A DNA stretch of 64,000 nucleotides, taken from NCBI GenBank assembly GCA_020847735.1, contig JADLBL010000006.1, positions 62,001 to 126,000 on the forward strand, given 5' to 3'. Under the pieces are notes generated by a model. That model ran no database searches and had not been told where the DNA came from. It worked only from the letters and a program-made list of their open reading frames with translations. Made by a program: the position numbers and the translations under genes. The DNA is from Candidatus Eisenbacteria bacterium. Lineage in GTDB: Bacteria > Eisenbacteria > RBG-16-71-46. Of this stretch, positions 48,958 through 57,306 are shown one piece after another; the first letter of the stretch is position 1, and each line of letters starts with the position of its first letter.

Positions 48958-51900
48958 TCAGTTGCCCCCGGCCGGGGGCGGCGGACCGAGCCGCAGGAAA
49001 CCGGAGACGAACGGGTGAACGTTCGTCTTCGGGATGATCTCGACCACCATGGTGACGGTGCCGAATCTCCAGGTCGCGCGCACGTGGTCGCCGGCCGTCG
49101 GGCTGAGCGACGCTTTGTCGAGCACGCGGAAAAGTCCCCATTCGCCCTCGGCCTTCGGGCCGTCCACGGGCGTGCCGTTGACGTCGGCGCCGACCGACGA
49201 GCCCTGCCCGGCGTTCTCCGCCGACCAGGTGAGCGTCACCGGAAGGTCGTCGCCCATCTCGTAGAAGAACGACGTCGTGCCGACGAGCCAGGTGATCGAG
49301 CGCAGCGCGCCCGCAGGCTTGAGCTGGTCGGCCTTGGATTTCACGTCGAACATCAGCTTCGCTTCGGGGCCGCTGCTGAAGAACGCGTCCTGGATCGCGA
49401 ACGCCTTCTTCACCCACGCGCGCATCGCCGGAGTGGTGCCCGCGATCTGCTGCCCGATCTCCTGGCCCTCGCGGCTCACGCGGTTCTTCAGGTGCGTGTT
49501 GTAGACCTGATCGAGTCCGCCGCCGGGCTTGAAGTAGTTCGAGAACTCGCTGATCTTGACGTCGCTGCCGCCGGCGTTGAACGGATAGTCGCCGGCCATG
49601 GACGCGAACGGCGCGACGACCTGCGCCTGCCAGTCCTGCGCGAAGGCCACCGGGTCGCCCGGGTCGGTGGCGCCGCCACCGCCGCCTCCGCCGCCACCAG
49701 CCGCGATCGAGCCGCCGCCGCCACCGCCGACATTGAACGGCTTCATGATGGTCAGCACGGCGCGCAGCGCCCGGGCGACCCCCGGGTCGGTCTTGCGCCA
49801 GGGAGCGCTCGCCGGATCGGTGAAGTCGAGCGCCACGATCGTGACGTTCTTGTACATGCCGCCGTCAATGCCCTGCTTGTCCTTCGCCTTCGCCGCGGCG
49901 GCGAGGCGGGCGCGGAAGTCCTCCTCCGGTGAGCGGTCGAGGTCGCTGCGCAGGAACGGCACCTTGGACTTGAACGCGGCGAAACCTTCGCGTTTCGGCG
50001 GCGAGAGCCAGATGTCGAACAATCCGAAACGCTCGCGCACGGAGGCGATCTCGCGCGGCTCGCCCTCGAGCTGCGTCTCGGTGCGCACGCGGCGGAGCAC
50101 GGCCTCGATCTCGGAATCGAACGACGCCTCGCGCTGCAGCGAGGCGCGGCCCTTGCTGCCCTGCGGGCGGCCCTTGAGCCCCGTGAGGAACGTCACCCAC
50201 GCGTTCACGTAGTCGTCGGCGTAGCGCTTGCCCAGCTCGGCGGTCAGGCCGCTCACGGCAGCGCCGAGCTGCGCCTGCAGCTCGGGGTCCTTCTCGCGCC
50301 GCACGGCATGCTGCATGACCGCGAGCCGCGGGCGGACGAAACCCTCCCAGCCCGCGCGCGTGTAGGCGCCCGGAAGCGTTCCCGTATCCACGAACAGCTC
50401 CTGCTTCTTCTTCGCGTCGGCGAGGATGCGCTTCACGGTCAGCCCGTCGATGGCCTCGTTCGCGTCGGCGATCATGTCGTCGTACAGCGTCGGCCATTCG
50501 TTCCAGCGCCGCTGCAGCGTCGCGATCGCGCGGGCGGCCAGCCCTTCGTCGAAGTCGCCGAAGCGCCGCTTGGGCTCGCCATGATCGGCGAGGCAACGCG
50601 CCTGCGCGCGCGCCAGCGCCGCGTAGTAGCGCAGCGAATCGTCCGAGACGCGCTCGAGCTCGGGGCGCAGCATGGTGACGACGACCTTGCCGAACACGAC
50701 CGAATCCGAGGGCTCGACCGTCGAGTGCGGGTCCGAGAGCAGGCGGTAGGCCTGGTACTGGTAGAAGAGGTTGGCGAACCTCGACTGGTCGCTGGCGAGT
50801 TGCGCCTCGAGCGTGTCGCGAACCTCCTTCGCGATGGGCTGGAGCAGGTACTGCTCCGCGCGCCGCACGTACAGCTCCCGTGCGGCGTCCACCACGCCGT
50901 CGCCGGCGTAGGCGCCGAGCCGCATGCCGAACGTCTTGTGCGCGCGGTTGTCCTCCAGCTTCTCGAGCGCCACGCGCATGGCGTCGAGCCGCCCGAGCGC
51001 CTGCCGCGGCACGAAGTCGTCGCCGAGGTCGGCCAGCGTCCGGGCCGCGCTGGCGGCGTCGCGCACGGGCCGGGCGACGTTGACCGCGAGGATCACGAAC
51101 AGCAGCGTGAGCAGCAGGTAGGCGCCGCCGACGCCGCCGAGCAGCATCCAGCGCTTGCGCTGGGCCGCCGTCCGCGCCCACTGGCTCGCCGAGGCCAGCA
51201 TCGCGTCCTTCAGCACGATCCGCCGCCACAGGCCGGTCGTGAACCACGCGCGCCGTGCGACCTCGGGAGTCGGGGCCTCGAGCCGGGGCGGCAACCCGGC
51301 GGACTCGGCGGCGGCTCCGATGACGCGGTCCACGGTCTCGCCACCGACCTTCGAGCAGACGAAGTAGAACCCGCGGAAGAGCCCGCCCTCGGCCGGGCCC
51401 TTGCCCTTGTGGAAGACCTGCTGGATGAAATGCTGAAGGTCCGGCCGCAGGCTCTCGATCTGCGCCGGGAACGCCAGCGCCCGCATGCGCTGCGCGTCGT
51501 CGGCGAGCGCGTGCACGCGCTCGGTGCGCAGCGTGCCGAGCGTGGCGACGAGCGTGCCGAACTCCGCCTCGAACAGCGACTCGGCCGCGGTCTCGCGCGA
51601 CTTGGCGAACGACACGGTCGCGCCCCAGGCCTGCTCCGCCTGCTCGTCGCCGAAGCCCTCGAACGTCTCGGCGAACCCGGCGATGCGGTCGCAATGGGTG
51701 AACACCACGTAGACCGGGAACTCCATGCCGAGGTGGTGGCCGAGGTCACGAAGCCTTTCGCGCAGCGTGACCGCGAGCGGGTCCACCTTCTCCTTCGCGC
51801 CGCCGGCCACCTCGTGCACCGGCACGGTGATCACGACGCCGTTGATCGGCCGCTCGGGCCGCTGCCGCTGGAGCGACCTGAGGAACGCCACCCAGTCGTC

Positions 51901-52479
51901 GGTGTCGTCGAACTGCGAGCGCTTGAGCGTCCGTCCGGACATGTCGAGCAGGAACGCCTGCTCGGTGAACCACCAGCTGAAGTCGCGTCCGCCGCCGACG
52001 CCCCGCACCGCCTTGGGCCGGCCCTGCGCGTCGCGCAGCACGCTCGTCAGTCCCGACTCCTCGATGAGCGCGCTCTTGCCCGCACCCTCGGGGCCGATGA
52101 CGAAGTACATCGGCAGTTGAGCCAGCGCGCGATCACCGAGCCGCTTTCCGACCGGCGACTTGCGGAACTCGGCCATCGCCTGGTCCCACTCGGCCTTCAC
52201 GTTCCGGACCGCGACGTCCTGGCCGAAGGTGGACTTCTGGATTTCCTCCTCGACCTGCCGGTCGAGGTCGCCCTGGATCTCCTTGCCGGCCTTGGCGGTC
52301 TTGAGCTCGACCATCATTCGCCACAGCACCAGCGCCAGCACGATGAGCGCGATGACCAGCGTCAGCACCAGGAACAGAACGAGGTGCCTGCGCAGGAAGA
52401 AACCGAGCGCGATGACGACCCCGAGCGCCGCGAGCGCGACGAAGCGCGGATTGGTGTACCGGCTCAGGATCACGCTCAC
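48958..52479 (-). CDS. tssM: T6SS inner-membrane protein TssM (IcmF)
   Basis: The product is 1173 aa; GTG start at 52479 overlaps the tssL stop (GTGA). Two N-terminal membrane helices (residues ~12-53) precede a cytoplasmic NTPase-like domain with an intact Walker A, GPEGAGKS (129-136). A third helix (WMLLGGVGGAYLLLTLLFVILAV) leads to the large periplasmic part that binds TssJ. The C-terminus carries the DUF1215-like domain with a Gly-rich insertion (GGGGGGSIAAGGGGGGGGG). TssM, TssL and TssJ form the membrane complex that spans the envelope. Confidence 0.96.
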   Translation of the reverse strand: MSVILSRYTNPRFVALAALGVVIALGFFLRRHLVLFLVLTLVIALIVLALVLWRMMVELKTAKAGKEIQGDLDRQVEEEIQKSTFGQDVAVRNVKAEWDQAMAEFRKSPVGKRLGDRALAQLPMYFVIGPEGAGKSALIEESGLTSVLRDAQGRPKAVRGVGGGRDFSWWFTEQAFLLDMSGRTLKRSQFDDTDDWVAFLRSLQRQRPERPINGVVITVPVHEVAGGAKEKVDPLAVTLRERLRDLGHHLGMEFPVYVVFTHCDRIAGFAETFEGFGDEQAEQAWGATVSFAKSRETAAESLFEAEFGTLVATLGTLRTERVHALADDAQRMRALAFPAQIESLRPDLQHFIQQVFHKGKGPAEGGLFRGFYFVCSKVGGETVDRVIGAAAESAGLPPRLEAPTPEVARRAWFTTGLWRRIVLKDAMLASASQWARTAAQRKRWMLLGGVGGAYLLLTLLFVILAVNVARPVRDAASAARTLADLGDDFVPRQALGRLDAMRVALEKLEDNRAHKTFGMRLGAYAGDGVVDAARELYVRRAEQYLLQPIAKEVRDTLEAQLASDQSRFANLFYQYQAYRLLSDPHSTVEPSDSVVFGKVVVTMLRPELERVSDDSLRYYAALARAQARCLADHGEPKRRFGDFDEGLAARAIATLQRRWNEWPTLYDDMIADANEAIDGLTVKRILADAKKKQELFVDTGTLPGAYTRAGWEGFVRPRLAVMQHAVRREKDPELQAQLGAAVSGLTAELGKRYADDYVNAWVTFLTGLKGRPQGSKGRASLQREASFDSEIEAVLRRVRTETQLEGEPREIASVRERFGLFDIWLSPPKREGFAAFKSKVPFLRSDLDRSPEEDFRARLAAAAKAKDKQGIDGGMYKNVTIVALDFTDPASAPWRKTDPGVARALRAVLTIMKPFNVGGGGGGSIAAGGGGGGGGGATDPGDPVAFAQDWQAQVVAPFASMAGDYPFNAGGSDVKISEFSNYFKPGGGLDQVYNTHLKNRVSREGQEIGQQIAGTTPAMRAWVKKAFAIQDAFFSSGPEAKLMFDVKSKADQLKPAGALRSITWLVGTTSFFYEMGDDLPVTLTWSAENAGQGSSVGADVNGTPVDGPKAEGEWGLFRVLDKASLSPTAGDHVRATWRFGTVTMVVEIIPKTNVHPFVSGFLRLGPPPPAGGN

Positions 52480-53297
52480 AGCCTCGACAGCGCGCCGGCG
52501 ACGCCGCGCGCGTGCAGGAAGGTGATGAGCACGACCGTCAGCCAGCTCAGCAGCACCGCTCCGGCGAGCACCGCCGGTGCGAGCCAGGGCGGCAGCTTCT
52601 TGAGCGTCTCGCCCGTCTCGTCGTCGGTGCGCCGGGCGTTCGGCGAAATCGAGGCCGGAGCTTCGCCGCGCACGGCGGTGATGTCGGTCTGCAGCGCCGT
52701 GACCAGCGCGTCGCGCCCGGCCGGATCGGCGACGTAGCGTCCGCGGTAGCCGAGCGCCAGGCACGCGTCGTACACCTCGATCGCCTCGATCGAGGCGTCG
52801 CGCGTCTTGCGCAGTTCCTCGAGCCGCTGGAAGAAACGCTGCCCGCCGACCAGCTCGCGCTGCTCGTGGAACTCGAGCTGCAGCGCGCCCGCCTGCAGCC
52901 AGGCTCCGATCTTGTCCGGGTGGCTCATGACCGCCTCGTCGAGCGCCACCGACAGCGCGTACACCGACAGCTTCACGTCGTTCTCGCGGTGGCCGTGCTC
53001 CTTCGCGGCCGCCTCGAAGGCGGCGCGCTGGGCCAGCCAGCGCTCCCGCACGCGCGCCGCGTCGAGCGGCGCGCCGGGCGCGAACGCCGAGTGCAGCAGG
53101 GCCAGCGGCTCGATCGCCAGGTCCACCAGGCGCGGACGGCGGTCGGGCTTGCCGGCCGGACCGCCGGCCTTGGGCGCGCCCGAGGCGACGCGGATGACGG
53201 TCTCGAAGATGCCCGGCGAGGAGGCGTCCGCCTCGAACTGCGACCGGGTCGCACGCTTCTTCGGGCCGCGGTTCTTGGGACCCCGTTGTCCGAACAC
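52476..53297 (-). CDS. tssL: T6SS inner-membrane protein TssL (DotU/IcmH)
   Basis: The product is 273 aa. The GTG at 53297 follows GGGAG and lies 2 nt past tssK. A basic N-terminal tail (GQRGPKNRGPKKRATRS) is followed by the DotU hook domain: LAIEPLALLHSAF, YALSVALDEAVMSHP, GGQRFFQRLEELRK, EVYDACLALGYRGRY. One C-terminal membrane helix (LAPAVLAGAVLLSWLTVVLITFLHARG) anchors it. It has no OmpA-type peptidoglycan-binding extension, so cell-wall anchoring must come from elsewhere. Confidence 0.95.
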   Translation of the reverse strand: MFGQRGPKNRGPKKRATRSQFEADASSPGIFETVIRVASGAPKAGGPAGKPDRRPRLVDLAIEPLALLHSAFAPGAPLDAARVRERWLAQRAAFEAAAKEHGHRENDVKLSVYALSVALDEAVMSHPDKIGAWLQAGALQLEFHEQRELVGGQRFFQRLEELRKTRDASIEAIEVYDACLALGYRGRYVADPAGRDALVTALQTDITAVRGEAPASISPNARRTDDETGETLKKLPPWLAPAVLAGAVLLSWLTVVLITFLHARGVAGALSRL

Positions 53298-53299
53298 GG

Positions 53300-54697
53300 C
53301 TACTCCCAGATGCCGACGAGGTCGAGCTTCGCGCTCGCGAACTCGGGCGGCAGGTAGACGGCGACGTCCCGGGCGGCCGCGATGTCGCGCCACAGGTCGT
53401 GCTGGCGGTCGAGCTCGAAGTAGTCGTACGAGTTGTGGTTGGGCGTGCCCGCCGGGACCGGAGCCGGAGGCTGGAGCTTGAGGCCCGGCAGCGCCGCCGC
53501 CATCAGCCCGAGCACGGTGCGCTCTGAGGCGACGACCGCACGCAGCGCGAACGTGGCGATGACCTGCTGGCGGTCCATCTCGGGGTGCGAGACGCCGAGG
53601 AACAGCCGCGCGCGCGGCTCGAGCAGCTTGGGCTCGCTGAGCGCGCCGACGTGGATCGGGCCCGGCTTGGCGATCAGCTCGATGCGCTTGCCGCGGGTCG
53701 GGATGTTCTCCTGCAGCAGCTCCTCGAGCGTCCGGCACAGCTGACCGAAGCAGGTCCCGAGCGCGCCGTGCTCGTAGACCGGCAGCTCGCGCGCCGAGAT
53801 CTTGGTGTTGAACGTGCACAGCTCGCCCGCCAGCGTCGTCAGCGCGAGGAACACGGCCTCCGGATGGACGCGCGGGTTGTCCACGTAGTGCCGCAGCAGC
53901 GGCACGTAGGTGTTCACGCTGTGCAGCTGCCAGAAGTTCGCGGTGTCGCTGCGGCCGAACTCCGCGACTCCGCCGCGGTTGGTGCGCAGTTCGCTCAGCT
54001 CGCGGCTGCGGTCGAGCAGCAGGTTCAGCATGCGCCGCACCTGCGCGTGCAGCGAGCGCGAGCCCTCGAGCGCGATGACCGGCGGGATGTAGGGGTCGGC
54101 CGCTCCGCCGAAGGGTTCGCGCATCGCGAAGCCGGTCGAGCTGCGCACCACCTCGCCGAGCGGAACCACGTCGTGCTGCGAGAGCGCCTCGTCGGGCAGC
54201 AGCAGCACGAGGTTGCGTCGCGCCAGCGCCAGTTCGCGATCCACGCCCTCGACGAGGTCGTCGGCGAGCACGGTGTTCTGGCGCGTGTAGCGCGGGCCCG
54301 GAATCGCGTCGCCGGCGGTTTCGGCCGACAGCGCCTGCCCGGGGCGCTGCACCGGCAGGCCGAGCGAAACCAGCAGCCGGTCGTGCTGACCGTCGAACCA
54401 CTTGCCGATGTCGCGCGGCGTCGGAAGCGGGTCTCCGGCCTCGGTGTCGAACGAGGTGCCGTCGGGAAACACGCCCGAGGCGCGGATCAGGCTGAAGCGC
54501 CCGTGCAGGAGCGCCTGGTCGTCGAGCGTGAACGAGCGCAGGCCGTGCCCGAAGGGCTCGCTGAAGCGGAATCGCTGGGTCAGCCGCTGGTGGTTCGCGC
54601 GCTCCATCTGCTGGAAGTGCTGCGGCGAGAGCAGCATGCCTTCCTGCCAGACGACGCCCAGTCCCTGCGCGTTCGCGTCCTTCGACGGCTCGGCCAT
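53300..54697 (-). CDS. tssK: T6SS baseplate-membrane linker TssK
   Basis: The product is 465 aa. TssK signatures: VVWQEGMLLSPQHFQQMERANHQ at the N-terminus, HGRFSLIRASGVFPDGTSFD, a middle helical bundle with LLLDRSRELSELR, and a C-terminal domain ending DVAVYLPPEFASAKLDLVGIWE. Trimers connect the TssEFG wedge with TssL and TssM in the membrane. It begins 4 nt after the tssJ stop and is followed by tssL after 2 nt; order tssJ-K-L-M is classical. Confidence 0.96.
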   Translation of the reverse strand: MAEPSKDANAQGLGVVWQEGMLLSPQHFQQMERANHQRLTQRFRFSEPFGHGLRSFTLDDQALLHGRFSLIRASGVFPDGTSFDTEAGDPLPTPRDIGKWFDGQHDRLLVSLGLPVQRPGQALSAETAGDAIPGPRYTRQNTVLADDLVEGVDRELALARRNLVLLLPDEALSQHDVVPLGEVVRSSTGFAMREPFGGAADPYIPPVIALEGSRSLHAQVRRMLNLLLDRSRELSELRTNRGGVAEFGRSDTANFWQLHSVNTYVPLLRHYVDNPRVHPEAVFLALTTLAGELCTFNTKISARELPVYEHGALGTCFGQLCRTLEELLQENIPTRGKRIELIAKPGPIHVGALSEPKLLEPRARLFLGVSHPEMDRQQVIATFALRAVVASERTVLGLMAAALPGLKLQPPAPVPAGTPNHNSYDYFELDRQHDLWRDIAAARDVAVYLPPEFASAKLDLVGIWE

Positions 54698-54701
54698 CGC
54701 G

Positions 54702-55199
54702 TCACTTCCCCGTTGTGAGCGTGAACCCCATGGCGCCCGACGTCAGCTTGAGGGACTTCTTCTTCGCCGGGTGGACGAAATACCAGTCGGCGCCCGCCTT
54801 CTTGCAGTAGTTGCCTTCGACCACGATGACCTTGGCCTTCGGGTCGCGGGCGATCACGAGGGTCTTGCTGGTTCCGGGGGCGACGAAGTCCTCGACCGGC
54901 TTGCCGAGCACGTTGGCGCCCGCGGCCTCGATCTGCTTGCTCCACGACAGGCCCTTGTTGTTGAGCACGGTGCGGATGCCGGCCTCGTCGGCGACGGCGA
55001 AGACACGCACCTTGAGCGCCGAGGCGGCGTCGCCACCGCAGTTGTTGGAGTTGGCCGCCGCGGTGATGGTGACCTTCACCTTGCCGCCGCCGCCGAGGAA
55101 CGGCAGCGGAACGCCCGCGAGGGCGGGGCCCGCGAGGACGCAGGCGAGCGCGATCGCGGGGAGGCCGACCCGCGAAATCCGATCGTGGGATGTGCGCAT
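54702..55199 (-). CDS. tssJ: TssJ-like protein with a type I signal peptide
   Basis: The product is 165 aa directly before tssK. The mature part shows the TssJ beta-sandwich pattern (VKVTITAAANSNNC, SALKVRVFAVAD, KTLVIARDPKAKVIVVEGNYCK). TssJ proteins are outer-membrane lipoproteins, yet the leader here reads AIALACVLAGPALAG. It lacks a proper lipobox (no Leu at -3 of the only leader Cys) and ends in ALAG, typical of signal peptidase I. Two mature cysteines could form a disulfide. No Shine-Dalgarno precedes the ATG; a promoter lies only 9 nt upstream, implying a leaderless start. Function as TssM partner is inferred from position and fold. Confidence 0.8.
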   Translation of the reverse strand: MRTSHDRISRVGLPAIALACVLAGPALAGVPLPFLGGGGKVKVTITAAANSNNCGGDAASALKVRVFAVADEAGIRTVLNNKGLSWSKQIEAAGANVLGKPVEDFVAPGTSKTLVIARDPKAKVIVVEGNYCKKAGADWYFVHPAKKKSLKLTSGAMGFTLTTGK

Positions 55200-55208
55200 G
55201 GAGTCGCG

Positions 55209-55238
55209 AGATTAGGCCGGTGACTCGTTCAAGGTCAA
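55209..55238 (-). promoter_or_regulatory. Sigma-70-like promoter of tssJ, near-leaderless
   Basis: On the minus strand TTGACC (55238-55233) is followed after 18 nt by TAATCT (55214-55209). The -10 box ends only 9 nt from the tssJ ATG, so transcription should begin about 2-4 nt before the start codon. It is the clearest promoter I see inside the T6SS region and would start a unit from tssJ onward. Confidence 0.55.
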
Positions 55239-55379
55239 GGGCTTGGAGCAGCGACCGCACGCGCATGTGCGGGCCTTGTCAGAAACGCGGCCATCGGCGT
55301 GCGGAACCCGACACGGCGGATACCCGGAGCGTGCATCACGCCTCGTGAGAGCGCGGGCGCCGGCCGTGAACCGCCGTCG

Positions 55380-56087
55380 TCAGGGGCGCGCCGGGACTCC
55401 CGGGAAGCCGGGCAGGGCCTGCGGGCCGGGAGGCGTCGAGCCTCCGCCCCCGCCGCCGCCCGCGGCGACTCCGATCGCGACGCCGCCGCCGACGATCAGC
55501 CCGATCGCCAGGTACTTGTTCCGCTTGAGCCAGCTTTCCTTCTGCCCGGCGGGCGCCTCGGTGACCGGCTTGTGCAGCTGCGGGGTGGCCGGCTCGGTCG
55601 CGGGCGCCTTCGCCGGCGGTTCCTTGCCCGGGCTCGCCGGCTTGACCGGCGTCTGCGGCCTGGTCGCGGCCGGAGGCGCGACGACCCCCTTCACCTCGTT
55701 GAACACGGCGATCTCGTCGGCGTCGGCGCGCGTGCGGTCGAGGGTGAAGGCCGGATCGAGCGCGAGGATCGCCTCGAAGTGCGTCTTCGCCCGCGGCAGG
55801 ATGCCCTTCTTCACGTAGCAGCGGGCAAGCACGAGCCGCGCGTCGATCAGCGTCTGTCCGCTCAGCTCCTTGCGCAGGACGGGACCCGCGAGCAGACCGA
55901 TGGCCTCGTCGTAGCGTGCCTCGCGGTAGAAGCCCTGGGCGCGGATCACGAGGCTCGAAGCCGAAGCCGCGCTCGAGCCTGCCGCCGCCGGAGCGGGCGC
56001 GGCCAGCGCCGGCGCGGCGTTCGCGAGTTGCGCGGTGAGCAGCAGGACCGCGACCAGCTGCATCAGCGGTCGGCGACGATCGTCCAT
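55380..56087 (-). CDS. Exported TPR protein related to the adjacent barrel proteins
   Basis: The product is 235 aa. GGAGGAG precedes the ATG at 56087; the signal peptide ends at NAAPALAA. Residues ~45-130 are TPR-like and end in FTLDRTRADADEIAVFNEVK, nearly the same ending (LD...PDEIAVFxEA) as the N-terminal domains of the two following barrel proteins. A Pro/Ala/Lys-rich segment then leads to one hydrophobic helix (KYLAIGLIVGGGVAIGVAAGGG) and a Gly/Pro tail. It has no barrel. It could be a periplasmic adaptor anchored by the helix. Function unknown; location inside the T6SS operon suggests an envelope role in it. Confidence 0.7.
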   Translation of the reverse strand: MDDRRRPLMQLVAVLLLTAQLANAAPALAAPAPAAAGSSAASASSLVIRAQGFYREARYDEAIGLLAGPVLRKELSGQTLIDARLVLARCYVKKGILPRAKTHFEAILALDPAFTLDRTRADADEIAVFNEVKGVVAPPAATRPQTPVKPASPGKEPPAKAPATEPATPQLHKPVTEAPAGQKESWLKRNKYLAIGLIVGGGVAIGVAAGGGGGGGSTPPGPQALPGFPGVPARP

Positions 56088-56181
56088 GGCGTCTCCTCCG
56101 GGCTGCGAAACGTGACGGCGTTCGGCCTCGATACCGGCCACCGTAGGGCAGCGGCCGCCGGCCGCGCAACAGGTCAAATGC

Positions 56182-56213
56182 GGCGGGCCGCCCCCGCGAG
56201 GGAGCGGCCCGCC
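56182..56213 (-). terminator. Strong hairpin after the first TPR-barrel gene
   Basis: GGCGGGCCGC and GCGGCCCGCC form a perfect 10-bp stem with a 12-nt loop, 16 nt past the stop at 56230. It lies in the 142-nt gap before the TPR protein gene. No U-tract. Confidence 0.5.
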
Positions 56214-56229
56214 TCGACGGCGATGCGGA

Positions 56230-57258
56230 TCAGTACCCGATGTAGCCGCGCAGCCCCAGCGTCACGCCGAACCCGGAAAAGTCCAGATCGCGGTCGCCGA
56301 TCGTGACCGGGCCGCCGTACTGGGAGAAGGTCGATCCCTTGTACATGTTCGTGGCCTTCGCCGAACGGACCAGCGCCCGGCCGGTCACCGACAGCTTCGG
56401 ATGGAGCAGGTACTCGCCCTCGAGCCCTCCGTGGAAGTAGGTGCCGACCTTGGTGTCGGTCACCTTGATCGCGATCGAGCCGAAGAACAGGAACTTGTCG
56501 GCGGCGTAGGAGTTCAGCATCGGGCCGCCGCCCGCGAACGCGTTGACCCGCAGCTTGCCGGTGTCCTTGAGCAGGTAGATCACGCTCACGACCATGGGGG
56601 TCGCGGTCAGCTCGTAGGTCGCCTTCGCCGAACCGGAGACCGAGTCCTCGTTCGTCGCCCGGAAGCGCTGCAGCTCGAGGTCGAGCGACCAGCGCGGCGC
56701 GAGCGGAAAACGCACGCCGAGTCCGAAGAACGGCTTGTTCTCGAACTTCTTGTCGCCGCCACCCACCGCGACGTATTCGCCGAAATCCTCGTTGCTGCCC
56801 GAACCCAGCCCGTAGAAGCCCGAGAGGCTCGCCGGAATCCGCCGGCCGGCCTGCGCCTGCTCGGCCTCGAACGTGCGCAGCGCCTCGCGGAACACGGCGA
56901 TCTCGTCCGGCGGAGTCGTGACGTCGTCGAGTCGGTACTGCGGATCCTCGCGGAGGATCTGGAGGAACGTCTTCCGCGCCGCGGCGACGTCGCCCACCTT
57001 CGCCTGGCAGCGCCCCAGCAGCTGGCGGGCGGCGAGCGCGTCGCTGCCGGTCACCGTGCCGCTCGCGAGCGCGTTCTGAAGCGTGGTCAGCGCGTCGGCG
57101 AAGTTGCCGGCGTCGTACTGCTGCTGCGCCTGTGCGACCGGAGCCGCCTGCGCGAACGCGGTTCGCGGCGCGATCGAAATCACCGCCGCGAGGAGGACGA
57201 AGATCGCCCCTGCGAGCGCGCGCGCCGTCCCCGATCCGAAGAGCATCCTGCGATTCAT
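56230..57258 (-). CDS. TPR-beta-barrel outer-membrane protein, paralogue 1
   Basis: The product is 342 aa with GGGAGG before the start and a signal peptide ending at TAFAQA. Residues ~40-130 are TPR-like (QQQYDAGNFADALTTLQNAL; TTPPDEIAVFREALRTFEAEQ). The rest is an amphipathic beta-strand domain (FFGLGVRFPLAPRWSLDLELQRFRATNEDS; VGTYFHGGLEGEYLLHPKLSVTGRALV) ending in Tyr, GLRGYIGY, as expected for an outer-membrane barrel. It is 48 nt after paralogue 2, which shares the same plan and C-terminus. I know no T6SS component of this type; an outer-membrane anchor or pore is conceivable. Confidence 0.7.
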   Translation of the reverse strand: MNRRMLFGSGTARALAGAIFVLLAAVISIAPRTAFAQAAPVAQAQQQYDAGNFADALTTLQNALASGTVTGSDALAARQLLGRCQAKVGDVAAARKTFLQILREDPQYRLDDVTTPPDEIAVFREALRTFEAEQAQAGRRIPASLSGFYGLGSGSNEDFGEYVAVGGGDKKFENKPFFGLGVRFPLAPRWSLDLELQRFRATNEDSVSGSAKATYELTATPMVVSVIYLLKDTGKLRVNAFAGGGPMLNSYAADKFLFFGSIAIKVTDTKVGTYFHGGLEGEYLLHPKLSVTGRALVRSAKATNMYKGSTFSQYGGPVTIGDRDLDFSGFGVTLGLRGYIGY

Positions 57259-57275
57259 TGCATTGCCTCCCTGCG

Positions 57276-57301
57276 CGGCCGGCAGCCCGTGGGCCCGGCC
57301 G
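57276..57301 (-). terminator. Hairpin between the two barrel paralogues
   Basis: CGGCCGG (57276-57282) pairs with CCGGCCG (57295-57301), and an inner GCCC/GGGC extends the stem. It starts 6 nt past the stop of paralogue 2. Likely an intercistronic stabiliser or partial terminator. Confidence 0.45.
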
Positions 57302-57306
57302 GCGGA

